Made by a program: the position numbers and the translations under genes. From an uncultured Paracoccaceae bacterium (lineage in GTDB: Bacteria > Pseudomonadota > Alphaproteobacteria > Rhodobacterales > Rhodobacteraceae), in the NCBI GenBank assembly GCA_947496605.1, contig CANMDF010000002.1, forward strand, positions 620,001-684,000: a DNA stretch of 64,000 nt, read 5' to 3'. Each line of letters opens with the position of its first letter. The stretch's first letter is position 1. Positions 35,076 to 45,304 of the stretch are shown here, in pieces. The notes beneath the pieces were generated by a model. That model searched no databases. It was not told the DNA's origin and was given only the letters and a program-made list of their open reading frames with translations.

Positions 35076-36488
35076 TTAGGTGCTTGGAATAACCTTGCCC
35101 GGGTTCAAGATATTATTGGGGTCTAACGCCGCCTTAATTGCCCGCATCGCATCTAAAGCAACCGGATCTTTGCGCCGTTTCATCGTTTCCAACTTTGACA
35201 CGCCAATCCCGTGTTCTGCGCTGAACGATCCGCCCAACTCTTGCACCACATCCTCAACCGCTTCGACCAATGCGTCCATGACTGCGGGATCGTTGCGGCT
35301 GATATAGGTTGTGTGATGGATGTTCCCATCGCCAAGGTGGGCCACGATCAGCTCATCTGCGTTGGGGTCGATCGCTTTGATACGCGGGGTCAACGCCTCT
35401 TCAAAGGCCGCCACCTTGTCCACTGGAACGGCTACGTCCGTGTTCACAAATACACCGCCGAAAAATGCGACTTCGCCAGCATCTTCACGCCGTTTCCAAA
35501 TCTCGCGGCGTTGCGTATCGTTTTGGGCAATAACGGCATCAAGGACAGTACCCTCTTCCAGCATTTTACCCAAAGCCTCTTCTAAGGCGGTCACAACAGG
35601 TAAGCTGCCGTCCGTTTGGAGCACCGCGTCACTGGCTTTTACGGCAGCGACTTCGATCATAATGTTGACATCATAGCTATCTTCAAAGGGGGCCCCGGCG
35701 TCAGGGAACAGATGCTTATGTTTGTCGATATAGTTGCGGGGCATGTATTCAAATGCTTCAACACCGCCACCCGTCTCATCCTGTAAGCGGTGCAATAGAT
35801 CCAATGCATCGGGCAGTGAAGATACGGCAACCATTGCTGTGGCATAGGCCTTGGGTTTCGGGCGGAGCTTTAAGACAGCGGCGGTAATGATCCCCAACGT
35901 GCCTTCCGCGCCGATCACTATGTTGCGCAAATCGAGACCAGAGTTGTCTTTGTGCAGCGCGCTCATCAGGTTCATAATTCGCCCGTCAGCCATTACGACC
36001 TCAAGACCTAAACACAGGCCGCGTGTGCTGCCGTAGCGGACCACGTTTGAGCCACCTGCGTTGGTCGACAGCAAGCCACCGATCATCGCGGAACCACGCG
36101 CACCCAGCGTGAGGGGAAAGATCAAGTCATGCGTCTCAGCAGCATCGTGCAAGTTGGACAGGATCACCCCTGCGCCCACCGTGGCGGTGCGTCCGGCGAC
36201 GTTGATGTCAGTGATCTGATTGAGCCGCTCGACCGATAGCATCAGTGCACCTTCGGCGAGTGTCGCACCGGTCAGACCTGTGCGTCCAGATGCAGGAACA
36301 ACGGGTGTCTTCGTATCATTGGCAATTTTGAGGATCGCCGCAACTTCGGTTGTATTAGCGGGCCGTAAAACCGCCATTGGTGTCGATGTATATGCACCTG
36401 TCCAGTCTTTCCCGTAAGGTGCGGCGTCAGCCCCCGTTAGGATGCGATCTGCACCGATAGCATCTGCGATCTGATCAAGGACAGTCAT
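35076..36488 (-). CDS. FAD-linked 2-hydroxyacid dehydrogenase (D-lactate / D-2-hydroxyglutarate type)
   Basis: 470 residues from MTVLDQIADAIGADRIL. A PCMH-type FAD-binding domain (VVPASGRTGLTGATL, FPLTLGARGSAMIGGLLSTNAGG) is followed by a C-terminal catalytic domain with metal/substrate motifs IVAHLGDGNIHHT and SFSAEHGIG, ending DPNNILNPGKV. This layout is shared by D-lactate, glycolate (GlcD) and D-2-hydroxyglutarate dehydrogenases; no glcEF partners are present. The ATG at 36488 is preferred, since the reading to 36617 adds unrelated residues. Confidence 0.88.
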   Translation of the reverse strand: MTVLDQIADAIGADRILTGADAAPYGKDWTGAYTSTPMAVLRPANTTEVAAILKIANDTKTPVVPASGRTGLTGATLAEGALMLSVERLNQITDINVAGRTATVGAGVILSNLHDAAETHDLIFPLTLGARGSAMIGGLLSTNAGGSNVVRYGSTRGLCLGLEVVMADGRIMNLMSALHKDNSGLDLRNIVIGAEGTLGIITAAVLKLRPKPKAYATAMVAVSSLPDALDLLHRLQDETGGGVEAFEYMPRNYIDKHKHLFPDAGAPFEDSYDVNIMIEVAAVKASDAVLQTDGSLPVVTALEEALGKMLEEGTVLDAVIAQNDTQRREIWKRREDAGEVAFFGGVFVNTDVAVPVDKVAAFEEALTPRIKAIDPNADELIVAHLGDGNIHHTTYISRNDPAVMDALVEAVEDVVQELGGSFSAEHGIGVSKLETMKRRKDPVALDAMRAIKAALDPNNILNPGKVIPST

Positions 36489-36555
36489 GTGAACCCCTTC
36501 ATAATGCGGGCACTTTAGCGGGCGTGCATAGGAGGTAAAGAGAAATGCTGGGCCT

Positions 36556-37092
36556 TCAGGTGCAATCGCGACGGTGCAACACATAAGTCGTGCAGTCTTC
36601 ATCGTAATGGGTCTCAACCCCGCGATAGGTCATCCCTAGGCGTTGCATCACCTTATGCGATGCTATGTTGTCGGGGTGCGCCACGGCTACAACGTGATCG
36701 GCCTTCACAACGTCAAAGGCGAATTGCGCGGCGGCGCGGCCTGCTTCGGTCGCGTAACCTTTGCCGGTTGCTAATGTTGCTAATCGCCAACCAATTTCGA
36801 TTTCAGCGTTTGGATCGCGTGCCACATGTTGGACGCATGCGGCACCAATGACCTGATCTGATGATTTTTCAGTTATCGCCCACCAGCTGTAGCCAAGCGT
36901 TGCCCAAGCTTCTCGGACGCGTACGATCGCAGCGTTTGTCTTGTCGATGGTCTCAGGGTTCCCTCCGGTCAGAAATTCCATGACCGCAGGCTCATTGTTG
37001 ATCGCGTTTAAGGCTTTGGCATGCGCAGGGGCAAACGGCACTAGCCGAAGCCGGTCAGTGGTGACGGTTGTGTGTGGGGGCAATGCAGTCAT
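36556..37092 (-). CDS. GNAT-family N-acetyltransferase (RimJ/RimL-like)
   Basis: 178 residues. It begins TTVTTDRLRLVPFAPAHAKAL, the RimJ/RimL-type opening, with an acceptor region (IEIGWRLATLATGKGYATEAGRAAAQFAF) and acetyl-CoA loop pattern GKGYATE, then VAHPDNIASHKVMQRLGM. Such enzymes acetylate protein N-termini or small amines; the target is not known. It is monocistronic by position. Confidence 0.85.
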   Translation of the reverse strand: MTALPPHTTVTTDRLRLVPFAPAHAKALNAINNEPAVMEFLTGGNPETIDKTNAAIVRVREAWATLGYSWWAITEKSSDQVIGAACVQHVARDPNAEIEIGWRLATLATGKGYATEAGRAAAQFAFDVVKADHVVAVAHPDNIASHKVMQRLGMTYRGVETHYDEDCTTYVLHRRDCT

Positions 37093-37145
37093 TGTCTCAA
37101 AATGCCTTTGGCCGACCGGTCTGGCAAGTGTATGTGAGTGAGAGC

Positions 37146-37176
37146 GGTGGTGGCGTGGGGGAGATTTGAACTCCCG
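37146..37176 (-). repeat. Duplicated tRNA 3' end (31-bp direct repeat of 37263-37293)
   Basis: This copy contains the complete T arm, the 3' acceptor strand and CCA of the adjacent tRNA(CAU) gene, and is identical over 31 bases. The sequence beside it (37177-37262) does not form the missing 5' half, though it contains GCCCG/CGGGC and TTGGC/GCCAA hairpins. The arrangement is that of an attachment-site remnant or partial duplication. Confidence 0.85.
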
Positions 37177-37264
37177 TACTCAGGGTGGCTTGGCGTAGCC
37201 AAACGCCCGTAAGTCGGGCCATAGGTGTGGCACAACAATTAATCTAGTCATGAAGTGGGAATGG

Positions 37265-37341
<77 letters not shown>

Positions 37342-37401
37342 TAACCACGAGCGACCGATTACGCAATGGGGGCAGGGCTGTCAAACCGATTCTGCGGGTG
37401 G

Positions 37402-37470
37402 GATGGGTTAAAACCCATCTGACGCACCGCAACATCTCTGACAGGTAAGGTCGGTCTTGACCCACCCGCC
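37402..37470. repeat. Two palindromic units downstream of cydB
   Basis: GATGGGTT/AACCCATC at 37402-37419 and a degenerate GTAAGGT...ACCCACC unit at 37445-37470 resemble the palindromes at 945-970 and 49992-50017. They lie just beyond the cydB stop and could terminate or stabilise the cydAB message. Confidence 0.4.
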
Positions 37471-37471
37471 C

Positions 37472-38482
37472 TTAATCGTAGCGCAGTTCGGTCGCCTTAC
37501 CTCGGAAAATAAAGTAAGAAAGGACCGTATATCCCATGATCGTAGGCAGAACGACGCATGTCCCTATGAGAATAATAAACAAGCTTTCTGGCGCACTTGC
37601 TGCCTCATAAATAGTGATCTGTTCAGGGACCACATATGGGTAGAAACTATACGCCATGCCCCCAAATGCCATGACCCAAAGCGCAGTTGCGGCTGCAAAA
37701 GGCTGCCATGAGCGACGGTCCCCCGCGAAAGGCATTTTCTGCAGCATCGACCAGAGCCAATAAACCAGCAGGCCGGACAGAATTGGCAGAGGAGATAAGT
37801 AAAGCGCTTCGGGAAAACTAAACCATTTGTCAAAAATACGCGTGCTGACAAACGGGGTTGCAAGCGAGATGGCGCCAATGCCAAGGATCAAACCCCAAAT
37901 ACCGCCCTTCGCCCAGTCAACCGCTTTGATTTGCAATGCATCGGATGTCTTGTGGATCACCCATGTCGCCCCGATAAAGCTGTAACCGACCGTCAAAAAG
38001 ACTGCTGTTAGCAAGGCGAACCCAAAGTTTATCCAAGTCCACTCAAGCCCCATGACGTACATGCCCAACATGAAACCTTGGCTCAGCGATGTCATCAACG
38101 ATCCGATGAAGAACGCATTGTTCCATAGGTGCTTATGAGGTGCGGGTGCTTTGGCGCGAAACTCAAACGCAACGCCCCGCAGGATCAAACCGATCAACAT
38201 GATCGCCACAGGCAGATAAAGTGCAGTCAGGATTGCACCGTGCGCAGATGGAAACGCCACCAAAAGCAACCCGACAGCCAGGACAAGCCATGTTTCATTG
38301 GCATCCCAGAACGGACCGATCGAGGCGATCATCCGGTCCTTCTCATCATCGTTGGCAAAGGGGAATAGAACTCCTACACCAAGATCGAAGCCGTCAAGGA
38401 CGACGTAGATCAGGATCGACACCCCCATCAGCCCTGCAAACACAAAGGGCAGCCAGATGGTTGGATCTCCGAAATAATACAT
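37472..38482 (-). CDS. cydB: Cytochrome bd-type ubiquinol oxidase subunit II
   Basis: 336 residues from MYYFGDPTIWLPFVFAGLMG. The signature VLDGFDLGVGVLFPF and the DANETWLVLAVGLL segment identify CydB, with about eight to nine membrane helices. Its short length matches the cyanide-insensitive (CioB) branch. It supports, with CydA, the two-heme quinol oxidase active at low oxygen. It starts four bases after the cydA stop. The longer reading into cydA is rejected. Confidence 0.94.
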   Translation of the reverse strand: MYYFGDPTIWLPFVFAGLMGVSILIYVVLDGFDLGVGVLFPFANDDEKDRMIASIGPFWDANETWLVLAVGLLLVAFPSAHGAILTALYLPVAIMLIGLILRGVAFEFRAKAPAPHKHLWNNAFFIGSLMTSLSQGFMLGMYVMGLEWTWINFGFALLTAVFLTVGYSFIGATWVIHKTSDALQIKAVDWAKGGIWGLILGIGAISLATPFVSTRIFDKWFSFPEALYLSPLPILSGLLVYWLWSMLQKMPFAGDRRSWQPFAAATALWVMAFGGMAYSFYPYVVPEQITIYEAASAPESLFIILIGTCVVLPTIMGYTVLSYFIFRGKATELRYD

Positions 38483-38486
38483 CGTG

Positions 38487-39881
38487 TTACTCCGCTGGCA
38501 TCGCGTTGGGGGATGGGGCCGGTGTCGGCGCGATCCGAGTTCCGATTTCTTCGCCGCGGGCAGTTTTTCGCGCCAGATAGAAGATGACAAAGATGTAGGC
38601 GGCCAAGAGGGCTGCATAGACTGCAAGGTAGGCGATTAATGTCCCCAGAACCAGCGGTGCGGGCACATCGGCCACAGCCTCTTTGGTGGTCATCACACCC
38701 TGGACCAGCCACGGTTGGCGGCCGATTTCGGTGGTGTACCAGCCTGCCAGTGTCGCCAGCCAACCGCTGAAACTCATACCGACGAGACCGTATAGCATCG
38801 GCTTAGGAAGCCCCTCGATCCCGCGCTTGCGGCGCAAGATCATATAGGTGGCCGTCCAGCTGACCAGCAGCATCAACAGCCCGCTGCCAACCATCACGCG
38901 GAACGACCAGAACACGGGTGAGACGCGTGGGTGCAGAACGTCGCCATCTTCAGTGACAAAATCATTCAGGCCCTGAACTTCACCATTCCAATCATGGGTC
39001 AGAATGAACGAGGCCAGTTTCGGGATGCCGATTTCAAATTTATTCTCGCGTGCCTCCTCATCGGGGATCGCGAATAAGATGAGCGGCACGCCAGTCCCTG
39101 TTTCCCAGTTTCCTTCCATCGCAGCCACTTTCGCGGGTTGATATTCTTTTGTGTTCAGCCCGTGAAAGTCACCCACAAGGATTTGCACAGGGATCAACAG
39201 TGCTGCTGCAATGATAGCGGATTTCATCGCCACCCGCACGCCCTCTGTGCGTCCGCCGATGAGCCAACGGAAAGCGCTGACACCGGCAATCAAGAAGCTG
39301 ACAGTCAGGAAGCTGGCCAGCACCATATGGGTGAAGCGGTACGGCATAGATGGGTTAAAGATGATCGCTGACCAATCTGTCGCATGGGCCACGCCGTCAA
39401 TCATCTCAAAGCCTTGGGGCGTGTGCATCCATGAATTCAACACGATGATCCAGAACGCAGACATCATTGTGCCAAACGCCACAAGGAATGTCGCGAGTGT
39501 ATGCACCCAGTTAGGGACGCGGCTAAAACCAAAGAGCATAATGCCAAGGAACACCGCTTCGAGGAAGAATGCTGTCATGATCTCGTAGGCCAGCAAGGGC
39601 CCCGCGATGTTGCCTACTTTCTCCATGAAACCCGGCCAGTTCGTGCCGAATTGGAAAGACATAGTAATGCCCGAAACAACACCCATCGCAAAGGACAGGG
39701 CAAAAATTTTCACCCAAAAGCGATAGGCTTCCATCCAACGCTCTTCGCCTGTCCGGTTATAGCGCAGCTTGAAGAACAAAAGCACCCAACCCAAGGCGAT
39801 CGTGATCGTCGGGAAAAGGATGTGGAAAGAAATATTTGCCGCAAATTGAATGCGGGACAAAAGCAGTGTTTCGAGTTCCAT
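38487..39881 (-). CDS. cydA: Cytochrome bd-type ubiquinol oxidase subunit I (cyanide-insensitive type)
   Basis: 464 residues from MELETLLLSRIQFAANISFHILFP, which holds the high-spin heme histidine. Other landmarks: FQFGTNWPGFMEKVGNIAG, the quinol-binding Q-loop start GDFHGLNTKEYQPAKVAAMEG and the conserved EIGRQPWLVQG. The Q-loop is short, as in CIO-type oxidases. It oxidises ubiquinol and reduces O2 to water without proton pumping. The ATG at 39881 places the first helix correctly. It forms an operon with cydB, and no cydX or cydDC is visible. Confidence 0.94.
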   Translation of the reverse strand: MELETLLLSRIQFAANISFHILFPTITIALGWVLLFFKLRYNRTGEERWMEAYRFWVKIFALSFAMGVVSGITMSFQFGTNWPGFMEKVGNIAGPLLAYEIMTAFFLEAVFLGIMLFGFSRVPNWVHTLATFLVAFGTMMSAFWIIVLNSWMHTPQGFEMIDGVAHATDWSAIIFNPSMPYRFTHMVLASFLTVSFLIAGVSAFRWLIGGRTEGVRVAMKSAIIAAALLIPVQILVGDFHGLNTKEYQPAKVAAMEGNWETGTGVPLILFAIPDEEARENKFEIGIPKLASFILTHDWNGEVQGLNDFVTEDGDVLHPRVSPVFWSFRVMVGSGLLMLLVSWTATYMILRRKRGIEGLPKPMLYGLVGMSFSGWLATLAGWYTTEIGRQPWLVQGVMTTKEAVADVPAPLVLGTLIAYLAVYAALLAAYIFVIFYLARKTARGEEIGTRIAPTPAPSPNAMPAE

Positions 39882-40055
39882 AAGAAGCCTCAGCTTTCGG
39901 GCGTTGTTACCGTTGCACCTGATATAGCTGCATCGCAGCATGGGTCACTGGGGGTGCGACAGCACAACGCGGCTAAACAGGAATGTTTCACCGTCGACGA
40001 AAGGATTGCTTGAACTGACCCCGGGCCACGCAATTTATGCAAAGGAATTTTAGTG

Positions 40056-41021
40056 TTAGACGGAAAACTGCCAGCTGGTCACTTGGCGGTAGGGGTGATC
40101 TGCAGTTACCGTAATCGACCCAAAACCTCGATGATTTGGGGTGTCAGGCCATGCCTGCGGTTCGATCACCAAACCTTCGTAACAAGGACGTCCAGGGCGA
40201 TGCGACGTAGCGGCGTCATGAATTTGAACGCCAGCCTCCGTTGTAGCCATCTTCATGCTGACACCAGATCCGCCTGCAAGCCAAAGCACATCACGTAAGG
40301 GACCCTTGCCACCGGTCAGGCAAAAGTTGTGATCAAGTGCTGGTGCACCCACTTGCGGGATCAAGCTCTTGCGGAAATCCATGGCTGTACCTGAGACTTC
40401 CGCAATCTCGCCTGTCGGAGAGGTCGCCGCGTCGATTGGCAAATAGTGATCTGCCGCAATCTGCAGATGATGCCCTTCCCATGTCTCGGCCCCGTCAAGG
40501 TTCCAGTAGATGTGGCTGGCGAAGTTCATACAAGTCGCCGTATCTGTCGTGCCCTCAATGGTCATTGTGAGCGTCGCTGGTGCGCTAATCTGATAGGTGA
40601 CACGGATATCGCGTTGGCCTGGCAGTCCGGCAACACCATCAGCAAGATGCAGCCCAAGTGTCACGCTGTCATCGGTTGCCGACACAATTTTCCAGACCTT
40701 GGCGTGCACGCCTTCTGATCCTGAATGCAAGTGAACTGCGCCGTTCTCATTGCGCTCGAGCTCGTACATCATTCCGTTGAGCCGCACCCGCGCATTGCTG
40801 ATCCGGTTGGCAATGGGGCCAACAATGGCACCAAAATAGCCCATAGTTTCTTCATAATCACTCAGCAATTCAGACCCCAGCGCAAGCCCTTGAGGCACGC
40901 CCGCCAAACGCACGTCTTGCACTATGGCACCGAAGGTCAGGATGTTGACTGTCAAATCACCAGCCGAGAGTGTGATTTGCGCGACATTTTCGCCCGACTT
41001 TGTTGTCCCGAAATGCGCCAT
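40056..41021 (-). CDS. galM: Aldose 1-epimerase (galactose mutarotase)
   Basis: 321 residues. The catalytic features are VGPIANRISNARVRLNG (substrate arginine), a histidine in VHLHSGSEGVHAKVW, MNFASHIYWNLDG (second histidine) and a late glutamate in YEGLVIEPQAWPDTPNH. It interconverts alpha- and beta-galactose. Its ATG overlaps the GH42 stop (TAATG), so mutarotation is coupled to galactose release. It is the last gene of the galactoside operon. Confidence 0.93.
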   Translation of the reverse strand: MAHFGTTKSGENVAQITLSAGDLTVNILTFGAIVQDVRLAGVPQGLALGSELLSDYEETMGYFGAIVGPIANRISNARVRLNGMMYELERNENGAVHLHSGSEGVHAKVWKIVSATDDSVTLGLHLADGVAGLPGQRDIRVTYQISAPATLTMTIEGTTDTATCMNFASHIYWNLDGAETWEGHHLQIAADHYLPIDAATSPTGEIAEVSGTAMDFRKSLIPQVGAPALDHNFCLTGGKGPLRDVLWLAGGSGVSMKMATTEAGVQIHDAATSHRPGRPCYEGLVIEPQAWPDTPNHRGFGSITVTADHPYRQVTSWQFSV

Positions 41022-42922
41022 TACAGAGGCTCCCAGTGGACGCCTGCGGCAGGGATCGTCGTGTTTTTCCAGTCTTGCGCATAGTTGGCATAATTAAAGA
41101 TGAAACGATGCGTTGCTGTGTCCCGAAGGCGCAAACCTGTGGCGAGGGGATGTATCTGAATGTCCAGTTCTGCGCAAAGGCCAGCAATGATCCGATCAAA
41201 TGTTTCATCGTCTGGCCATCCTGCGAGATAGCGCAAATTCTCTGTGCCCATGATTGCGGGGTGGCCGGATGCTGTCAGTTCCAGAACTTCTGTTTGTCCT
41301 TCCAGGTGCTCGAACCAATGTACAAATTGGCCACCATTCCTTAGCCCAATGGCATCATCAGGCGGCATACTTTCGGTAAGACTAACGCGGATATCGGAAC
41401 CAGGTAGGTTTGGGCCAAGTGGCATCGGGATGCTCAGCTCATCCGTTTTTGTGTCCGTACGTGGGCCAATCAGTGCGACGCCGTCAAAGTTGGCCAGCGC
41501 TTTGCGTAGTGGATCAGACAGCGTCATGATCCCCGGTGCCATGACCAGTTTGTAAGCCGACAGATCGCCAGTATCTGGCGGTAGAATATCAATGTTCAAC
41601 CCGGCGCGTCGCATGGCGCAATAAGCGGCAAATGCCAGCCGGAACATCTCAAAATCAGCACCTTGTGGCTGGGCGTCCCAAGCCCAAGCGCTTTCATAGT
41701 CGAACACCAAAGCCGCGTGTGCCAGGGCTGTTCCAACATCAGCCAGGGCCTCAATCTCGTCTGCTACCTGACGTGCCTCGGCCAAGGCGGGAGCCGGTGC
41801 GCTGTCAGGGCGTAGAAGCCCTGCATGCATTTGCTCTTGTGCAAAGGGGGCCTGCCGCCAGCGGAAATAGCAGACGGTTTCTGCGCCATGGGCAAATGCT
41901 TCCCATGCCCATAACCGGGCCATACCGGGCAAAGGGGCTGGGTTGTATGGGGCCCAGTTAACAGGCCCCGGTTGCTGTTCCATGACCCACATGCGCCCAC
42001 GGCCTACGGCACGATAGAGGTCGTGGTGAAAGGCTTGGTTGTCGGGGTGGCCTTGACGCAAGAACGCTTGCTTGAACGCGGGTGTCCCTTCCAATCGATC
42101 TGATAGGAAGCCAATGGGGTAGCTGTCCCACGACGCGATATCGAGGTCTGCGCCCACTTTCCAATGATCAAAGGTCGTTATGCGACCCATGTAGTTGTGA
42201 ATCAAAGGCGCGTCCGAATGCTTGCGGATTTCATCCGCCTGCACTTTGTTGAATGCGACGACCTGATCCGAACTATAGCGCCTGAAGGCCAGTTGATGCG
42301 GGTGGTTCGGTTCGGTGACCGTCAGATTTGGCAAGTCGATCTGGTCAAAGCTGTCGTATTCCATTGACCAGAACACGTTCCCCCAAGCACGGTTTAATGC
42401 GTCTGTCGATTGATAGCGTTGGGCGAGCCAATCCTGAAAGCCCCGCCGTGCAGCGTTCGAATAGCTAAGCGTGGTATCATGGCAATCGTATTCATTGTCG
42501 ATTTGCCAAGCCGCGATATGTGGGTTCTTGCTATAACGCTGTCCCATCAGCCGGGCGATGCGTTTGCATTCCTCGCGGTAGCCCAAGTGGCTAAAGTCAT
42601 AATGCCTGCGCGATCCGAATTTGCGCGGTCGGCCTTCGGCATCGACGGCAAGCATGTCGGGGTATTTATCAATCATCCAACGCGGCGGTGTTGCTGTCGG
42701 CGTCCCCAGAATGATCTTAAGGCCGGCATTGCCCAGTACGTCAACCGCGCGGTCCAACCAGTCCCATGTGAATGTCTCCGGCGATGGCTCCATCCGGCTC
42801 CAACCGAACTCACCGATGCGCACCCACGTCAGGCCGCTGGCGACCATTTGTGCAGCATCGGTTGCCCATTGGTCCTCGGGCCAATGTTCTGGGTAATAAC
42901 AAACGCCAAGGGTACGTTTCAT
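41021..42922 (-). CDS. GH42 family beta-galactosidase
   Basis: 633 residues, cytoplasmic (no signal peptide). It opens LGVCYYPEHWPEDQWATDA, typical of GH42. The acid/base is E144 (WQIDNEYDCH) and the nucleophile E315 (WVMEQQPGPVNWAPYN). A trimerisation domain with FDYESAWAWDAQPQGADF and a beta C-terminal domain follow. It would release galactose from short beta-galactosides entering through the operon's transporter. It starts 49 bases after the SMP-30 gene and overlaps galM by one base. Confidence 0.94.
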   Translation of the reverse strand: MKRTLGVCYYPEHWPEDQWATDAAQMVASGLTWVRIGEFGWSRMEPSPETFTWDWLDRAVDVLGNAGLKIILGTPTATPPRWMIDKYPDMLAVDAEGRPRKFGSRRHYDFSHLGYREECKRIARLMGQRYSKNPHIAAWQIDNEYDCHDTTLSYSNAARRGFQDWLAQRYQSTDALNRAWGNVFWSMEYDSFDQIDLPNLTVTEPNHPHQLAFRRYSSDQVVAFNKVQADEIRKHSDAPLIHNYMGRITTFDHWKVGADLDIASWDSYPIGFLSDRLEGTPAFKQAFLRQGHPDNQAFHHDLYRAVGRGRMWVMEQQPGPVNWAPYNPAPLPGMARLWAWEAFAHGAETVCYFRWRQAPFAQEQMHAGLLRPDSAPAPALAEARQVADEIEALADVGTALAHAALVFDYESAWAWDAQPQGADFEMFRLAFAAYCAMRRAGLNIDILPPDTGDLSAYKLVMAPGIMTLSDPLRKALANFDGVALIGPRTDTKTDELSIPMPLGPNLPGSDIRVSLTESMPPDDAIGLRNGGQFVHWFEHLEGQTEVLELTASGHPAIMGTENLRYLAGWPDDETFDRIIAGLCAELDIQIHPLATGLRLRDTATHRFIFNYANYAQDWKNTTIPAAGVHWEPL

Positions 42923-42971
42923 GGCAAAGCCCTTTTGAGTTTCTTTTGACCAAGATGAAGAAAGCTGAGGG

Positions 42972-43793
42972 TTAAAGAATAACCTGGTGTTCCAATTGGC
43001 CAGTGTAGCGTGTCTGCGTGGTAAATGTCTTGCCCTGCGCTGGGCCTGTCAAACCGACAGCGGCGCTGGTGCAAAAGAGCGCTGTCATGTCATCGCCACC
43101 AAACGCCGGACATGAGGTTTGGTCAGCGTCAAAAGCGAAGCTTTCGATAAAATCACCCGCAGGAGTGTAACCGGCCACACGTCCGACACCCCACTGGGCG
43201 TTCCAGAGATTTCCTGCCACATCGACGACCGCGCCGTCAGGGCGAAAATCTGTGCCTTGCAAGTCGATATGGATGACCGGCTTGCCGGCAGGCCAGCCAT
43301 CACCGTCCAGCGCAACCTGCAAGATCTGCTGGCTTGGTGTGTCTGTGAAATAGGCCGTCGTCCCATCGGGGCTAAAGCAGATCGCATTCGAGATCGTGAT
43401 GGGTGCAAATAGCTGCCTCAGCTCACCTTTGTAAAAGCGATAAATGGCACCTGCGCCATCTTGGGCGTCGATCCCCATCGTGCCGATCCAGAATCCACCC
43501 TGCGGATCAGCTCGCCCATCATTGGACCGCGTGATCGCGTTATCGGCCTCAAGTGGTACGATCACTTGGTGATCGCCTGTCGTGATATCGAAATGGCGCA
43601 AGGCGTTGCTTGTCGCAACGATGAGTGTGGTCTCAGAGGTCCAGCCAGCAGCACTTACGTAATCGTCGAACTGCCAATGCTGCCCTTTCGTGTGAAGCCG
43701 CTTGCCAAGAATATCGCACCAAAAAAGCTGTTTGCGCAAAGGATGCCAAAGCGGCCCTTCGCCAAGCTGGCATTGTGTATCGTCAAAGATCAT
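42972..43793 (-). CDS. SMP-30/gluconolactonase family sugar lactonase
   Basis: 273 residues. Family landmarks are [24 protein letters not shown] (first metal glutamate), [20 protein letters not shown] (asparagine and aspartate) and the late metal-binding [20 protein letters not shown]. It would hydrolyse galactono-lactone formed by the operon's sugar dehydrogenase to galactonate. Its start overlaps the dgoA stop (ATGA). The precise lactone is inferred from context. Confidence 0.88.
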   Translation of the reverse strand: MIFDDTQCQLGEGPLWHPLRKQLFWCDILGKRLHTKGQHWQFDDYVSAAGWTSETTLIVATSNALRHFDITTGDHQVIVPLEADNAITRSNDGRADPQGGFWIGTMGIDAQDGAGAIYRFYKGELRQLFAPITISNAICFSPDGTTAYFTDTPSQQILQVALDGDGWPAGKPVIHIDLQGTDFRPDGAVVDVAGNLWNAQWGVGRVAGYTPAGDFIESFAFDADQTSCPAFGGDDMTALFCTSAAVGLTGPAQGKTFTTQTRYTGQLEHQVIL

Positions 43794-44395
43794 GTGGCAG
43801 CAGCATCATAGGCGGCGACCATATCGCGTGCGCGCGCGGCCACGTCAGCTACTGATAGCCCCGGTTTATAAAGCGCCGATCCGATCCCGAAACCATCCGC
43901 TGACGCGGCCATCCATTCGGCAAAGTTATCCGTACCTGCACCACCAACCGCATAGACTTGCGTGCCAACGGGCAGCACCGCGCGGATAGCTTTAATGCCC
44001 TCTGGCCCAAGCAGGCTCGCGGGGAAGATTTTTAGCCCGTCAGCGCCCGCTTTGAGCGCAGCAAAGCACTCGGTCGGGGTCATCACGCCGGGCCAGCTCT
44101 CCATGCCGGCAGTCTTGGTCGCGACAATGACCCTTTGATCGCAATTTGGCGAAACGATAAGCTTACCGCCCGCCTGCGCAACGCGCCCGACATCATCTGT
44201 GGACAAAACCGTACCTGCACCGATCAAAGCGTCCGCCCCATGTGCGTCGGCCATGGCCTTGATGCTGTCGAACGGATCAGGTGAATTGAGTGGGACTTCA
44301 ATCTTTGTAATGCCTGCATCGATGAGTGCTGCTGCCATTGGCGCAGCCTCTGCGGGTGTCACACCACGAAGAATAGCAATGAGTTTGCGGTCCAT
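43790..44395 (-). CDS. dgoA: 2-dehydro-3-deoxy-6-phosphogalactonate aldolase
   Basis: 201 residues, a class I aldolase of the KDPG/KDPGal type. It shows the start [24 protein letters not shown], a phosphate loop [13 protein letters not shown], and the Schiff-base lysine in [17 protein letters not shown]. It splits KDPGal into pyruvate and glyceraldehyde-3-phosphate, the last step of the De Ley-Doudoroff galactose pathway. Its context beside dgoK argues for the galacto rather than the gluco substrate. Confidence 0.93.
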   Translation of the reverse strand: MDRKLIAILRGVTPAEAAPMAAALIDAGITKIEVPLNSPDPFDSIKAMADAHGADALIGAGTVLSTDDVGRVAQAGGKLIVSPNCDQRVIVATKTAGMESWPGVMTPTECFAALKAGADGLKIFPASLLGPEGIKAIRAVLPVGTQVYAVGGAGTDNFAEWMAASADGFGIGSALYKPGLSVADVAARARDMVAAYDAAAT

Positions 44396-44398
44396 GAG

Positions 44399-45304
44399 TT
44401 ATCCTTTCAGGCGCTGATAAGCGGCGGTCAAACCAGCCAGCGTAATTGCAGACGCATTGACTTGGGTCGCAGGTGCAGATTGGGTTGCGAGCGCCTTGAT
44501 ATAGAGTTGGGACAAACCGCTATCGCCGATCACGGCGATTTGCTGGCCTAACCAGTAGGGCTTAGCTGCCGCAAGTTCCGCCCCGATCAAAAGCCCAGAC
44601 AATTGCGCACGCGCAGCAGTTCCGGCCATGTCGTTCAGCAAGCCATTGGCACGCAGCGAAAAGAGCCGTCCGGCAAGCCGTTCGGGCCGCGACAAGCCCA
44701 TATCGAGACCTGCCGCAAAGGCATCATCGTCCCATCCATCTGCCGCGATAGAGTGGCGCAGCACAGTTTGTTTGGCGATCGTGTCAAACAGCTCTCCGGT
44801 CATGAAGGTTTGAAAACTGACAACTTCAGCTGCACTGATGTGCACCCATTTTGTATGTGTGCCCGGCAAGCAGATCACACCATCCCAACCGGGGTTTCGT
44901 GCAAGAAAACCGCTGATTTGGGTTTCTTCGCCGCGCATCACATCGGCAGGGTCGTTTTGTCTGATGCCGGGGATCACATGAACGCGCAGGTCGGAGTTTT
45001 GTGTCGGCGCTTGGACCATACCGCTGGGCAGAGTTTCGCAAGGGACCGTCGCATAAGGGGCCTCGACCCAGCCTTGGCGCGATCCGACCATCCCGCAGGT
45101 GATAACTGTCGTGGGGCCTTTGATCCAATTTGCAACGACGGCCAACAACGCTGGCTCAAACCCATCTGTCGACAGCTTGCCCATACCTTGGTCGGATGTG
45201 GCTTCGGCAAGAACTGTCCCAGATGCAGACATTGCCCATGCCCGCATATTGCTGGTGCCCCAATCGACCGCGATCCAATCTGCTGTGATGCTGTCTTTTG
45301 TCAT
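44399..45304 (-). CDS. dgoK: 2-dehydro-3-deoxygalactonokinase
   Basis: 301 residues with the actin-like kinase phosphate motif WIAVDWGTSNMRAWAM and the family-specific ICLPGTHTKWVH and QTFMTGELFDTI. It phosphorylates 2-keto-3-deoxygalactonate at C6. Its start overlaps the stop of the SDR gene (ATGA) and it ends three bases before dgoA. A 330-residue open frame on the opposite strand here is an artefact. Confidence 0.93.
   Translation of the reverse strand: MTKDSITADWIAVDWGTSNMRAWAMSASGTVLAEATSDQGMGKLSTDGFEPALLAVVANWIKGPTTVITCGMVGSRQGWVEAPYATVPCETLPSGMVQAPTQNSDLRVHVIPGIRQNDPADVMRGEETQISGFLARNPGWDGVICLPGTHTKWVHISAAEVVSFQTFMTGELFDTIAKQTVLRHSIAADGWDDDAFAAGLDMGLSRPERLAGRLFSLRANGLLNDMAGTAARAQLSGLLIGAELAAAKPYWLGQQIAVIGDSGLSQLYIKALATQSAPATQVNASAITLAGLTAAYQRLKG

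Noticed and set aside
37146..37262. Second complete tRNA gene or tRNA-like RNA
   Set aside because: Only the T arm and 3' acceptor strand are present; no matching 5' acceptor strand or anticodon arm can be folded from the neighbouring bases.
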